A DNA stretch of 64,000 nt from Jaapia argillacea MUCL 33604 (taxonomy: Eukaryota; Basidiomycota; Agaricomycetes; Jaapiales; Jaapiaceae), in contig KL197720.1 of the NCBI GenBank assembly GCA_000697665.1, forward strand, positions 735,558 through 799,557, read 5' to 3'. The notes beneath the pieces were generated by a model. It saw nothing but the letters and a program-made list of their open reading frames with translations. It did not search any database and was not told the DNA's origin. Shown piece by piece: positions 1 to 12,500 of the stretch. The position numbers and the translations under genes are program-made. The first letter of the stretch is position 1. The number at the start of each line of letters is the position of its first letter.

Positions 1-2
1 TA

Positions 3-1870
3 TTGTCGAGCTCTGAACCGTTCCGCAGGTTTCAATTGTATGGTGTGTACAGACGGTTTGTGCGTTCCATCACTCGACTGAAGGCGCTGTTTAGGGTGCT
101 AGACACTATCCACATAATTTTTGGTGGGTTGTATCTCGCCTTGATTCCCCTCGTACTAACGCCTACAAAGTTTGCCATGCCATGTATTATTATTTGGTGA
201 GTGTTTGTGAGTCTCCCCGCATTTTCTCCAGCTTCAATCACCCCCAGATAACCAACTATAACAATCCCCCGGGCCTGGTTGACGGGACCTGGTATGACAC
301 ATTCCCTTAATAAATCCCATGCATTGATATACTCATTCTCGCCACAGGTCATTATATGTAGCTCCCTCCATACATTCTCTTCCCTGGATCTCCCTACTCA
401 TCCTTTTCCCCTCAGACTTCAGTGGCTTTGAATGTAAGCGAGATTCGTAACCTCTGCGCGAATATGTTTTGGACCATCTTGCATCCTTTCAGGTTTTGAT
501 AGCGTTTATCGTCCAATGGTACGCCATCACTGCGATGTCCTCAATTAATCACTCAATCCCTCCCAGTTTCTTTACCAAACGAATATATATTCGTAAGGCC
601 CATCTTCCCGACTGATATGATATGAGTCTTATCAGATTACAGTGAGTAGTCTAAGAGTTCGATGGTGGTTGACGTCCGTCACTGTGAGCAACAAGCTTCT
701 ATATCTTTCAATTTCTCCTCATGCGCTCCGACCATCAGGCACTCAGTGTACTCGGCCATTTCGGTAAGTGCTCTGTATTTGTTTCGGCGATAAACTGAGG
801 ACGCGATCAACAGCACTCGGGATGGGTTCGTGACCTTGTTTATCATGGTATCCAAATTCTCATCTTCGTCTTTGTTAATAGAAACTGTGGTGGAATTGTC
901 AGTTTGCCTTTCGACTTCCTCGGAATCTCGCAATCCTCAGTTTTACCTACAGATTCTTGAAGAAAGAATTAAGTCGATTATCAGAGATTACAGTAAGTCA
1001 CACTGGGACGTCAAAATGAGAACGTCAATTCACCAAACCGCTTTCCTTCGCTTTTCAGCTCAATTCGGCCCTACCGTTTGCCTTGCTGGCTGTTCTATCC
1101 GACATACTGGTTGCTGGAGCGCTCTGCGGCCTGTTGTGGAATAACCGATCGGATTTCAAAGAGTGAGTTTGCCACTTTGCTCTCTATTCCTGACTTTGAT
1201 CAACTGCGTTGCTGTAGCACCAACTCTCTTGTCAACAACCTTATAATATGGGCGATTAATCGTTGCTTGCTTACCTCGTAGGTTATCCTCTACTCCGGTG
1301 GTTCTACTTTGTCTTGAACCTTTTGCACTAGGTTCGTTGCTATTGCCGAAGTCATAGCGGTGCGTTATCTTTTTGTCTTTACCTTGTCGCATGGTTTCAC
1401 AAGTGTTGCACTGCCAGTTCGCGATCCGTCCCATGGATTTCTGGTTTCTTGCCATCGACTTTGTTATTGGAAAACGTGCGTCTACCATCCCTTTCCTCCC
1501 TTTGGTATCCCTGATCTGTCTCGTACACACAGTCTATGCGAACTCTCTACTTGCCACACTGAATACGCGGGCTTCCGTAAGGGCTAAAGATGGAGACCCT
1601 GAATCTGGCCGGAGTGACGAGGTGTCGACGAGCTTTCAATTGGCTTCTGCTGTGCGGACGGACAATGAGAATGCGTTCTCACGAAACCTCCTTAGAGTGA
1701 GTTGACTGCAGTGGATGGAGTCTTCGTCTGCTGACCTGGTCATTCTCGTGGTCTAGGTTGGCCCGACCCATAGTTCCATGGAAGAGAGCACGGATATGGA
1801 GAGCACGCAGCTGGTACGCCTCATGTCTGCTCTCTCCACTTGCCGACTGGGTATACTCACAGTACTGTAG
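3..1870 (+). CDS. DUF6534-type multi-pass membrane protein, 5' end cut off
   Basis: The reading frame enters from the left edge and runs through about eight short exons. Landmarks of the basidiomycete DUF6534 family appear in order: a helix ending in VLDTIH near base 100; a segment with FALLAVLSDILVAG near 1078-1120, followed by a Leu-Trp-Asn-Asn-Arg-Ser turn; the motif NSLVNNLIIWAIN at about 1220-1260; and the hallmark VYANSLLATLNTR near 1540. After that comes a polar tail. The last intron starts at GTGAGT after base 1696, and the final exon, 1757-1870, ends in TAG. The family is an array of about seven hydrophobic helices of unknown biochemical role and is expanded in mushroom genomes. The order and spacing of the landmarks make the family call fairly safe. 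The exact exon borders in 200-1000 are not. Confidence 0.72.
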
Positions 1871-2190
1871 GCGAACACGAAATTTGATGGCCCTTCGTTT
1901 CCCTAGCTCACTACACAGTCATACACGGGTCTTCGCTGTAGCCATTTCTTTACCTATCTTTTGATGTATTTTATTCTTCAGTATGTAGAGGTATCTTGTA
2001 TACCCTCGCGTGATTCTCGGACCGGGGAATCGGGATTGGAAGTTTAGGCATGTCTGCCGAGTACATCAAATACGGCCAAGCAGATGACGGGTTTGCATCC
2101 TGTCTTCAGCCTTGGCAGTTGGAGTCGGGGGCACATGGTGCTGATTGAGCGTGTTCACGGACTGCGCTCGTTTTGCTTTTCGCCATCGAC
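1871..2190. other. Intergenic, no gene seen
   Basis: This holds the 3' end of the DUF6534 gene and the promoter of the exchanger gene. I see no coding signature, repeat or RNA gene. Confidence 0.5.
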
Positions 2191-4878
2191 ATGGTCTCAC
2201 CAGCCTCTGCTCGGCTCGTCTTGGCCTCCCTCTTCGTGATCAACTGCATCCTTTGGTCTCATAGTCGCTACGCTCATGTACCACCGGCTGACTCCTCAGC
2301 TCGCTGGAAGGCCGTCGGTGGCCTGTCATCTGTTCACTCGTTAGGGCATCCCTTGTTCGGGAAGAGATCTTTGGGAAACGTAACTGGGAATATAATTGCC
2401 CTTACGGATGACGGAGAAGAAACGGAGGTGAGATCTTTCCCCCCAACTCGATGGGCTCTATTAATTGTGTGAGCATATTGGTTTCAATTCAAAGTGCCTG
2501 CCTCTGCTGTATCCTCCTGATCAGCAATGTGCACATGTCAAGGACGTCTGTCCCGACTCCGATACCTTCCTCTCAATACAATACATCCAGTCATACTTCT
2601 GTGCCCAACCCTCAGCACGACCCTTCACCTTCGTGGGCCTGATCGTATGGTTAATATTCCTCTTTTCAACGCTCGGTATCAGCGCGTCCGACTTCTTCTG
2701 TCCCAACCTCGCGACTATCGCGCAGCTGATGGGACTCGACGAGAGCGTGGCAGGTGTCACGCTGCTTGCCTTTGGTAACGGAAGTCCGGATGTGTTCTCG
2801 ACATACTCGGCAATGAGGGCGGATTCAGGGAGTTTGGCTGTTGGAGAACTATTGGGGGCAGCATCGTTTATCGTTTCGTGCGTTGTCGGGTCGATGTGTA
2901 TCATCAAGCCGTTTCAAGTCGGGAGATATCCTTTCCTTCGGGATGTTGGCTTCTTCACATTCGCCGTCGCTCTCCTGATTTTTATCTTGCATGATGGGAG
3001 GATATGGGCTTGGGAGTCTGCTCTGCTCGTCGCAATGTACATCGTGTACGCGAATGTCGTCGTCCTCGGGACCTGGTGGGAAACGAGGCGAGAGAAGAAG
3101 AGACGGACGGAAGCCACTATTCGTGGAGAGTATGGAGAAGACGACATCCCCTCCATACTCTACCACGACGAAGAACCGTATAGAGATGAACGTGGGTCTC
3201 CGGCTTTGCCACCTCACTCCACCTTTCCTAATTCACAAGTTTACAGCCAGTCCCGTCGTTTCACATACAAACAGTAGCCTTACAGTACCATCTTCCGTCG
3301 GTACAAGACCTCGCGCAATTTCTCACCCAGGTCCACCTCGGCTAGGACTACAAACGAATCTACCCCCACGCCCTCACTCACGATCTCCTTCCCCGTCATC
3401 TCGCCCCGGCCAAATGCCATCTTTCTCTCTCATAGGTGCCCTCGAGTTTCGACAGGTTGTGTCATCGCTGCAACAACAAGCAGCAGGGACGACGCTCAGT
3501 ATGTTTGAAAGCCCTGTGACACCTTACGTTGGAGGTCATTACTTCAATCACTCCAGATCGCTATCGCGTACTCCCTCAGCAACAACCCCCCTCATAGAAC
3601 GAGATCTTTGGGATACATCTCTGGTTGTTCCGGCGAACCACAGACCGACGTTTGAAGAACTTCATGTGGAGGGACCTGACACACCACCAATACCCCTCAT
3701 CTCCCATACTCCAGCCTCTCCTGCTTCGGAAGATGACACCGAATCACAAACGATTGTCCCTCCTACTCGGAGACAACGTGTCTTCAAAATTCTCCGGATC
3801 ACATATCGCATCCTCTTCCCTACCCTCCACCACTTCAAGTCAAAGTCGTTCCTCGGGAAAGTAGCATCGTTGTTCGCTGCCCCGGCGGTCATGGCTTTAA
3901 CAATCACCCTTCCAGTCATCGTCACTCCCTACGATATCGGGAGTATTCACGTGGAAAAGGGGACGGGAAGTGAATCTCGTTTGATTGATTTCGAAGAGGA
4001 AGGTATCGAGCGTACGTTAATTGCGGAGGAAGAGGTTGAAGAGCAGATGCACCCTCTCGAGTTTAACAAATGGTTGATGGCTGCCCAATGCGTGTTTGGG
4101 CCGCTCTTCTGTGTCAATGTCCTATTCCGTGGGTGTCTCTGCTATTCGTATCCTTTGGTTTTGTGCTCATCTTTCTCGCCTTTAGATGGCATGGGGGGTG
4201 AAGGGTGGATCTTATTGGCGGTTGGTACCACTGGTCTCGCAGCTGGTGCACTCGTTGCAGTGTTTGCGAACAAGGGCGAGCATCCCACCGCCCGGGTTGT
4301 AAGATGCTCCATGGGCTTCTTCGTGGCCATTGTCTGGATCATGGCCATCGCTGATGAAGTTGTCAATGTCCTTCTGGTAGGTTCTAATGCTTTCCGCAGC
4401 TGGTCTGTCAGCTAAAGTCTGTGCATATAGACGTTCGGGTTCATATTTGGCCTGTCCGATGCGATCATTGGCTTGACCATCTTTGCGATGGGGAACTCCC
4501 TCGCAGACCTCGTTGCAAACATGAGCGTTGCGGTACTTCTGCCTAGTTTCTGTGATCGATTTTATGCTCATCTCTCTTCTTCAGGTGTTCGCTCCCATCA
4601 TGGGTTTCTCTGCTTGCTTTGGTGGGCCTATGTTGAATATGCTGCTTGGAGTTGGTATATCGGGTTCCTACATCATTCACCAAAGACAAGGACCGTACGA
4701 TTTGCAGTTTTCTACGACATTACTAACGAGCTCAGTTGGATTGCTGGCGCTCCTTGTTCTCACCTTGATCTTTGTCCCCTTGAATGGGTTTTACTTGACT
4801 CGAAGATGGGGGATTTTCCTGATATTTGCGTACTCAGTAATGATGGCCATCAACATCATCGTGGAGACGAAATCATAG
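2191..4878 (+). CDS. NCLX/CCX-type cation-calcium exchanger
   Basis: An integral membrane exchanger of the Ca2+/cation antiporter superfamily, closest to mitochondrial NCLX (SLC8B1) and yeast YDL206W. Exons are about 2191-2427, 2525-3191, 3247-4128, 4186-4376, 4431-4530 and 4584-4878. The 55-base intron 3192-3246 is fixed by phase. The first exchanger repeat has FCPNLATIAQLMGL followed by the alpha-1 signature AFGNGSPDVFS. The second has FAMGNSLADLVANM followed by GFSACFGGPMLN. These alpha repeats carry the ion-binding Asn and Asp residues. Between them is a long cytosolic loop rich in Ser and Pro, as in NCLX. The start is the ATG at 2191, which opens a hydrophobic signal-like segment. A second splice acceptor at 2493 is possible for exon 2. 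The membrane it sits in (mitochondrion, ER or vacuole) cannot be read from the sequence. Confidence 0.88.
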
Positions 4879-5172
4879 CACTTTCATGTCGTTTCTTTGA
4901 TACCTTATTTTATTCTATATATTGCTGTAGATTCATGGAATGGATACATCACACGGGCTGAATCCAACTAGCTGTGCTTGTGTGACAGTGGAAGTTGTCA
5001 GGTACAACGAACGGTGACCTTGAACGGCGCTTTTTCATATTGATCGCACGTCCCACTTGGGTAGCGGCGCAGCGGTTCAGGTTTGGTCTTTTTCGCGTTG
5101 ACAGGTGTCTGGCACTGCTATGAATACTTTAAAAAGCAAACGAGGTTCAGTACCAGCGCACAAGCTTAAGCG

Positions 5173-6789
5173 ATGAACCCCTTCGATGATGGGTCTCGCA
5201 TCCCCAGAGGCTACACAACCCAACAACGTCGGTGGCATCCAAAACTCACCGCGTTTCGTATCATTGTCCTGGGTTTGACCATCAGCTATGGGGTTTCTAA
5301 AGCCTTCTTATCTTCTAAGGACCTGTCAACTGCATCCATCACCGTCGAGTGGCTGTTCTCAGTTGTTGTGACTCTCAGGTTCGTTCTCCGTCGCCAAACA
5401 TCCTCTCAGCTTGGACTGATATGCTTTTAAGTCTATATTGGCTGGGACTTTATGAAGAGATCTATCCTGAAGCCATCCCATGGCTGTTTGGGAGAGACTA
5501 CACTCCCATCCTCCGACAAATGTTCAGGTTTAGTCCTGGAGGTCCACCGAACGACCACCCAGATGATGATGCTCGTGGATCTCGGACTGTATCTCTGATG
5601 GAGAGGAATAGACCATTCATCAGTGGCTTCCGGCTCCTTGTCACCGTGACCACAATCGTATTTGGTCTTGCCAAGGCGGCGCTCTCTTATCAGGGCTTTT
5701 CGACCATCCCCAATACCTTCGATTGGTTGTTTGGGGTGCTTTCATCCATAACGTCGGTCATTGCCTTGCATCTTTCTCCCGCCGTTCAGTTGTTGATTCT
5801 GCTCACCTTCAGCTTTTATTGCCTAGGCCTATATGAAAGAAGTCCTACTATGGTGATGCCTACACTATTCTCCTCGGACTACTTCCCATTAGTCAAGAGA
5901 TCAGTTTACATTGGTTAGTCTGGTTCCAGTTCTTCGCAAGTGCTTCACTCTGACCTAAGCTTTGCAGCCGGCCGAGGAGTCTTCGTTGTGCTCTACCTGT
6001 CCTTTCTAGTGCTGGTGTTTGCATTTGGCGTCATCTTGGCCAAGGTTGCTCAGTTTGGGTACTCGCAAATCTCGGGAGACCTTTACACCCCCTCAGACGC
6101 CTCGACCGTATTCGATGTCATAGCTGGCGAGCTCTCAACCCCAGTTTTTTACATTCTCCTTGCCGTTTACGGCGGTGTCGGCGGTGTATTGTCCCTCACG
6201 GCGACATTGCTCTTCACGAAGTGTTTTCTTCTGCCACTTAAGATTGTCGCATCGTACGTGGATCATTCCATCGGGATATCAAATCGGATGCCTCCTTGCC
6301 ACCTCCGTTTCACCTTTCGAGGGCTTCCTGCTACTCTATGCAAACGCAGTGAGTGGTACATCATTCCATTGTGGATTCGTAATTTGTCTCATACCTTCCA
6401 AAGTACTCTCCCTCATTTCCTCCGCAGCGTTCGTCACATTTCATCTCGTTTACTTATTCATCGCCGTCGCCTGGACCTATTACGTCCCCTATTTCGCAGT
6501 TCTTGTCTACAAGGATGCCATGTCTAGGTGGCTGACACCGTCGAACATAATTTACGCCGTCCTCAACTGGCTCTTCAATTTTCTCTTTGTCTTTTGCTTC
6601 ATCTGGCCGGTGATGTGTTTCGGCTTGATGATGGTTGGGATCACCGAAGGAATTGCAGCTGTCGAACTTTTGACGGCATTCGTTGTTGGAAGAGGGGATC
6701 GACAATCCCTTTTCATCGTCATGAAGCTCAAAGAATGGTGGCGCAACTGGCTTTCGCTCATCAGTGATTTTTCCCCTTTCACAACTTGA
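5173..6789 (+). CDS. Unrecognised multi-pass membrane protein with a duplicated N-terminal module
   Basis: I do not recognise this family. The first third holds two tandem copies of a module of about 90 residues. Each has a polar lead, a hydrophobic helix, a stretch like GLAKAALSY, a Thr-rich turn, a tryptophan helix such as DWLFGV, then LYWLGLYE or YCLGLYE and a short polar tail. In both copies a phase-2 intron falls at the same place, just before the YWLGLYE stretch (donors at 5379 and 5753). Further exons from about 5967 add five or six more hydrophobic segments, and the frame ends in TGA at 6789. Other introns start at 6254 and 6349. A short relative with a single module lies downstream on the opposite strand. 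The start ATG at 5173 gives a polar N-terminus of about 30 residues. Function is unknown; a membrane protein is all that can be said. Confidence 0.7.
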
Positions 6790-7352
6790 TTCCATTGGTA
6801 ATTTACCTAGTTAATGTGCTTAAACCGCGATTATCACTTGAAGGAGCGTTGATGTTCTCATATCTTGTCCAGTTGAATGTGAGCACACAAGTCAGATTTC
6901 GGGGGCAAGAACAGATTGCAATGTTACGCAAGCTTCGACAACCAACTGGTGGGGGCCTAAGAAACTGTGTCTAGGTTCATCCTGCCACAACCACACGCAC
7001 GAAGTCATTCGACTGGTTCTTGGTATATAACAGGTCCAATAATCTCGCATCGCACTGGAGATCCCGTCATCGATACATGCGGCGCACCCACCACCCCTAC
7101 ACCGATGGAATAGCCTTAATTTATGGAAACCGCGTGCAGTGCTGGGGAAAGCAAGAACGGCTTGAGCCCTCCTGGAATGGGGGGTATATGTTCGAGTCGA
7201 CCCAGGCTTATCATTATATTAGGATCGAGTCCCTCAACTTGAAGATGTATATGTCCAGGACCTATGACGCAAAGTAAATCTGAAATGCTTACGACGAACA
7301 GAAATGGGCAGAGACCTACTGTCAACGCCAGCTCGTCCTTCAGCAGTCACAA
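6790..7352. other. Intergenic between convergent genes
   Basis: The two related membrane-protein genes converge here. Short open frames on both strands have no family resemblance. I see no repeat or RNA gene. Confidence 0.45.
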
Positions 7353-7765
7353 TTACTTCCTCCCAAAGAGCCAGGGCACCCTGAGAGCAGAATGGGTTTC
7401 GTAAATTCCGAGCCAATAGATACTGCGATCGCGTGGTGCAAGGGACGCGTCAATAAGCTTTTGTAGTAGGAAGGAGAGAGTATGCCTCACAGCAGGAAGA
7501 CAACCACGCCGTAAAGCCAGTCTAGGGTGTTAGGCGCGGTGGACTGTCCCTTGTAGGATAGGTAAGCTTTCGACAACCCGAAGCCAGCTGTAGACACGAT
7601 AACGAAGAATCGGTATCCAGTCAACCTTGGATGCGATCCTCGCTGTGCAGATACTGTTCCGTATGTACTGGGGTCGCTGGTTGGGAGGTAGCTGGATCCA
7701 AAGTAGCTGGATTCCAAGGGTTGAGAATGATGGCGAGGGTGCGCGAGTTGGACTTCGTCGCTCAT
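7353..7765 (-). CDS. Short membrane protein, single-module paralogue of the 5173-6789 gene
   Basis: Two exons, 7765-7491 and 7422-7353, joined by a 68-base phase-2 intron (GTGAGG..CAG), give 114 residues and a TAA stop. After a polar, His- and Ser-rich lead of about 45 residues comes one copy of the module found twice in the neighbour: GYRFFVIVSTAGFGLSKAYL, then TAPNTLDWLYGV, then, after the intron, IYWLGIYE and PWLFGRK. The intron sits at the same residue and in the same phase as in both modules of the neighbour, so common descent is clear. The protein ends right after the module and lacks the later membrane segments. Whether it is a functional short protein or the remnant of a longer one cannot be told, but the two exons are intact. 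Function unknown. Confidence 0.68.
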
Positions 7766-8061
7766 GTTGTCGTAGAATGTGAGGAGGTGATATGTAGTGC
7801 TCGAGATCCGCCCAACAAAGTGTACAGCAACGCTTTCAAGGCAGTGTCACCAGCGACCCCTGGTGATTAGCGCCCAACACATAGCATATGCATCTGGGCA
7901 GGCATCTCGCTCATCTTGATTCTCTATAGCGCTACAAGCCAAGCACTTCACAAGTTCGCATCAAGTGTACTTCGCTATCTGGAGCCACGGCCTTTGCATA
8001 TTTCAACCACATTTCGTTTGCAGATTACTCAGGGGAGAGGATTCCCAGAATATCATATCTG

Positions 8062-8101
8062 CGGGAATGTCGGGCTATGGCCCTGGGCTATGGTCCTGTG
8101 G
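8062..8101 (+). repeat. Left inverted-repeat arm
   Basis: About 40 bases with the core GGGCTATGGCCCTGGGCTAT. The arm pairs imperfectly with 8894-8931. Confidence 0.6.
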
Positions 8102-8893
8102 TCCGTGGTCCAACACCTGATAAGACCACTGATAAGATTACCTCGCCGCGATAATCTCAAAGTCAGTGACCAACTGCGTGACACAATTGTGATAATGTTT
8201 CTGCCAACCTCCACACTCGACCCACCCGACGGCGGCGGCGCTGTCCTCGACGACCTCGCCAACAGCGATACACGCTCTCTCAACGGCGTACTTGACACCG
8301 CTTGACTCGTACGCCACACCATTAATTCCTCCCCGGTCAGTCTCATGCACAAGCAGCACCCGCCAACCTCGAGCTTCCCATCGTGTCACCGTCGCCGCCG
8401 CCACCTGCTCGTTCTCAATAGACACGGAACCCCCTACTGCTGAGGCTGGAAATTTGATACATCACACAGATTTAATGGAGCTCTTGGGGCTTCAGGATGC
8501 GTCGGACTCAGGCGGCTCGGGCTCACGTCGGTTACCTTGGTATGTCTGCTCCTGCGTTCCTTCTTGCTTACCACTCGGTGTGGAAGCATGCCTTCAACCA
8601 CCCTCATGCCCTTATTTTGCACTCCCATTCACCTCCGATGCTGATCATTCCTCCAAGGTGTCGGTTGGTCTCCCGGAGATTGATTCAATGTTGGTCGTGC
8701 CGATGTTATGTATATTTTTGTGTCTGAACTTTTGCAAACCATATACATGTGTTGCCCTCCCCAGCACCTTAGGTCTCAGTTAATGTTGAGAACATGGAAA
8801 CTCGGGCCACTTGAACGTCGCTGTGGCAGGGCGTGACAAGACCACGTCCCAAAAAGGCTTATCTAGAAATCAACAAGTACAAAGGGCTACAGC

Positions 8894-8931
8894 CACAGGG
8901 CTATAGCCCGGGCCATAGCCCTCCTTTCCCG
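8894..8931 (-). repeat. Right inverted-repeat arm
   Basis: Inverted partner of 8062-8101. It also contains the local palindrome GGGCTATAGCCC. Confidence 0.6.
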
Positions 8932-9502
8932 TGGATGAGATGTTCTCAGGATTCCGGGCAGCGATTTAATTGTCGCGGAACGATCAGTCACTGGTAAGGG
9001 GGTACTACGATAGTGGTCACCCAAATGCTGAGGCGGAATTCAAGAAAGCGCCGTAGAACATCTGTTATCAAACCTTCGGACGGCTTGTCTCGTTCTGGAC
9101 ATTCAGCAACATCGACTTGGCCAAGAAGAGCTTTTGGGAATGTGATCTCTATATAGTCCATATGGTGTTAAACTTCACGAGCGAAAAGAATGAATGGGAA
9201 ATCATCATGACTTCTTGTGGATGGAACGGTTGGTTCTGGAAAATATGGTTTCCGAGCGACGTGTGAGGGAGAGTGATCTGCAGGAGCTAATCACAGGAAC
9301 GGAGATGCATCTTAACGATATCCAGCAACAATTGACGACCTCGAACTCGTGGCGTAGCATAACAATCTTGGATGGGCTGCCTGATTAATAAACTTGTAAT
9401 TTGCGTTGCCACAAACACTGGGGTGCAGCCTTTGGGAGAGGGCGAAGGAATGGATGGTGCCATGTCAAGGAGCCAGACCAATATGGTTCAATCCTAGTCG
9501 CG

Positions 9503-12500
9503 CTAATGTCGGGTATCAATCAACTTCTTCGAAAAGGCCTCACGGCACTGATAGTGTGTCACTTCCCCCCTGTACAGTAGTAATGAGCATGGCTCGCAGC
9601 AGCTACGAATGACGTACCCAGGCGAGTGAACCGCGATTACACTGTTCCCCAGCCGCTTATGGCACTGTGGGCAGCTATATCACTGGTGAGCCACGAAACG
9701 TCGCGATGACATGCCAATCCACCCACATTCGACTATCCGTCACCCGAACTCGCCTCGTCTCCAAACGCATAAGCTTACGGACGATTTGTTCGTTGCGAGA
9801 CTTGCTGACATCTCGAATGACCCGTGTATCAAATATTGGCGCTCTCAAGGCTTCCAACAAGAATGTGCGCACGTCTTCAGCAGTGACAAGTGGCGGCAGT
9901 AACTGGAGTGTTTCGACAGCGTCAATTCGAGGGCTGTGTCTACTAATGAGCTCAAGTGCCGGAGTTAGCAGGTTTGAGGAGGTCCGGGCCGAAGGGCGAA
10001 GATAGATGCGGAGAAGTATCAGGAATATGTTGGCCGTATCTGTGCCAGGTTGATATATTCGCTTGCAGTACCTGAGCGGAGCTGAGCCGAATTCGACAAA
10101 CATATAGTTACCCAACATACCCTTCAGCCTTGAGATAGTCTTGTAACCTGTACACATAGGTTTCGAGCGCGTGTTCATGCCTTCCTAATCTCCCCAAAAG
10201 GAGTGCTCTGGCTTCAAACAGATCTGCAGAGGAGTATGGTTCAATGGCGGTCAGAGGCGCTTGTTGGGTTCCGACCTTCAGTGGGCAACTGGCCGAACAA
10301 ACGGTCCACTCGATAATGTGACGTCGTATCAACGAAATCGAGCAACTTCGCATAGGAGGCCTTCCACTTTTCTGGAGAATGGGCCAAGTCAGTGAACACG
10401 TAGAGGGAGGCACGGATTACCCACCTTGATCGCCACGCTTCTTAGAACGCACCGTCATGCTGAGATAAACCTGCGCTAGTCGGTCGTGGTAGGTGGGGTC
10501 CTCTTCAGCTCGCTCGTGGATGAGATATTCGAGGTAGTGGGCGCATATTTCGGGATCAATACTCTCCAAAAAGTCTGCAACACGCTGTCGAGGCAACTCA
10601 ACCTCCTCTGAGGTGAAGATCTGATTTGATCGCCACCCATAAGCTGCCAAGAAGTAAACGTAGGCAATGGGCAACATACCTGAAAAGCCGTATCACGATC
10701 CTGCGCAAATATCCACCTCGAAGACTCAAATATAAGGTCTAGATATTCCGGTCCGAGCCTCTGCAAGTAGTTTATGGAAGGCATGAGTTTGTCGGTCACA
10801 TCGCTTTCCTTATTGCTTAACCTGTTAGAAAGGGTCAGATAAGTAGTGAGAGGAAGTCAACGATGCACAGACTGGCGAAGCAGATTCAGAGCTTTGGCGT
10901 GCATCTTCTTGCCGTTATACAAGTAAATAAGTTCTGTGAATTTCTGATAATGCATCAATAGGCTGCTTCGGGGTATAAGGTTGAAGCTGGTACCTCTCTC
11001 GCTCGTAGCACCTCCTCAACTTCGGATACCTCACACCAATTCTCCACACGACATAGAGGACCCAACAAACCTGGTCGAATGACGAGATAAGACTTGAAAA
11101 GCGCAGTGTCAACAATCTGCGCAAATCGTAGCAATTGATCTGGTGTAAGGGACGACAACGAGGCATTAGGTAGGGTGAATAGGTCTTCGACCGAGGCTTC
11201 GGAAAGAGGTGAGAGTTGAGGTGCTTGCGATGGTGTGATGTTGACAGTGGCCAGAGCTCCTGCAACTTTCGGTCGTCTATCTGATAGATATCGAAGGAGC
11301 GTTTCCACAGAACGGCGATAGTCATCTGGATAAACATGAGCATACTCCAAGGCTGAAGATTGAAAGACATACCTGGTTTCTCAGGTTTATCTCTACGTTT
11401 AACGCTACGGATGGAGGCGGTGTCATCGTCCTTGGGACCGGTTGGCATAATTGCATCCAATCCAGTTCTCAGCTTGTCCCTCACACTCCCAAGTGGCGCA
11501 GTTATCCTCTCCAACGTCTCAGATGGCGAGAGATTTTGAGGAGCAGAAGTTGTCCCCTCATGCAAATCGTCCTTTGAGCTCCCGCTACCGGACGCCCCGA
11601 TAGCGACATTCGCTGCTTCCTCCGCTTTCTTCGCAGGTCCACCGAATAGAGGGATCCAATCCTCGCGTGGGACGGATAAGCGCCCTGCAACAGTATCTGG
11701 GTAAAGGGCGACAACCTTCGCAGGATTAATCTCGAGGTCAATGAAGGTGTTAATCGCGTCATCATACTTTGCCGACTGGAATTGAGAGACGGCATTCAGC
11801 GCCCGGATGAGGGCTCGTCGTTTATCCTGACAGTAAGACGAGGGTTAGCAATCGTGCAAATGGAGTGTATCTTGGCAATACCTTATCGGTAAGCAATGCT
11901 TGGTCGATGGTATCAAGTAAAGCAAGGGCTTCGGGATACGATCCGGCTTCCACGAGTTCATCGACTTGTTCCGCCCAAGACTTCATTCGAAAGAGCCAGA
12001 TAGAACTACCCTCCGAGGCTGCAAGATTTCGGTCTGTTGGGGTCGTCACAAGAAGTAATGGGGACTTTGATGATGGAGATGAAGTCATCAATCGTATAAT
12101 GTGCGTGCTGGAAGGTGGTGATGGTGCAGATGGTTCGAAAGGAAAGGGCAGGGTCTGAACAGGGGAAAGAGATATTGCTGAACGTATCTGTATGACGGGG
12201 GTTTGGATGAACGAGGGGCCGGAAACAACAGTTGTCGAAGAATTATCCGAGGGCATAGGGACGGAACCCGGAGGTAAAGTCGCGAAGATATAGGGCTTGA
12301 CATACGCTAATAGGTTATCAACGAACGAGTTCTGGTGAGGCAGAAGCTACTTACCTAGTTCCTCTGGAGGCGCAGGCCAATCTACTGTAGAGTTCCGCGC
12401 GAGCTTACCATCAAAGGCAATAAAGAAGCCAGAGTCTGTTTGACGAAGGGCGATCAGTGAAAGCTCGGGGTCCCCAAACTAATCCTCACTATCTTTAGCA

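Larger units (their letters stand above)
8062..8931. mobile_element. Candidate small non-autonomous element bounded by inverted repeats
   Basis: The left end (8062-8101) and the reverse complement of the right end (8894-8931) match along about 40 bases. Both start CGGGAA, continue after four different bases with GGGCTATGGCCC, then GGGCTAT, and end in CCTGTGG. The interior of about 790 bases has no transposase-like frame. A minus-strand frame of 95 codons (8138-8425) has no relative that I know. Terminal inverted repeats around a short non-coding body fit a MITE-like DNA element. No clear target-site duplication was seen next to the arms, so transposon origin is inference. Confidence 0.4.
7766..9502. 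other. Gene-poor stretch
   Basis: No convincing gene was found. Open frames of 60-160 codons occur on both strands, for example 8138-8425 on the minus strand and 9194-9388 on the plus strand, but none resembles a known family. The middle part is bounded by inverted repeats and is listed separately. Two GATAAG motifs lie close together near 8119 and 8130. Confidence 0.45.

Noticed and set aside
2991-4415. A 474-codon open frame read as a gene of its own
   Set aside because: Its first part overlaps exon 2 of the exchanger in another frame, and the rest is exon 3 of the same gene; the splice at 3192-3246 joins them in phase.
8138-8425. A 95-codon minus-strand frame as a gene
   Set aside because: It lies inside the inverted-repeat segment and has no recognisable family or exon partners; the evidence is too weak.
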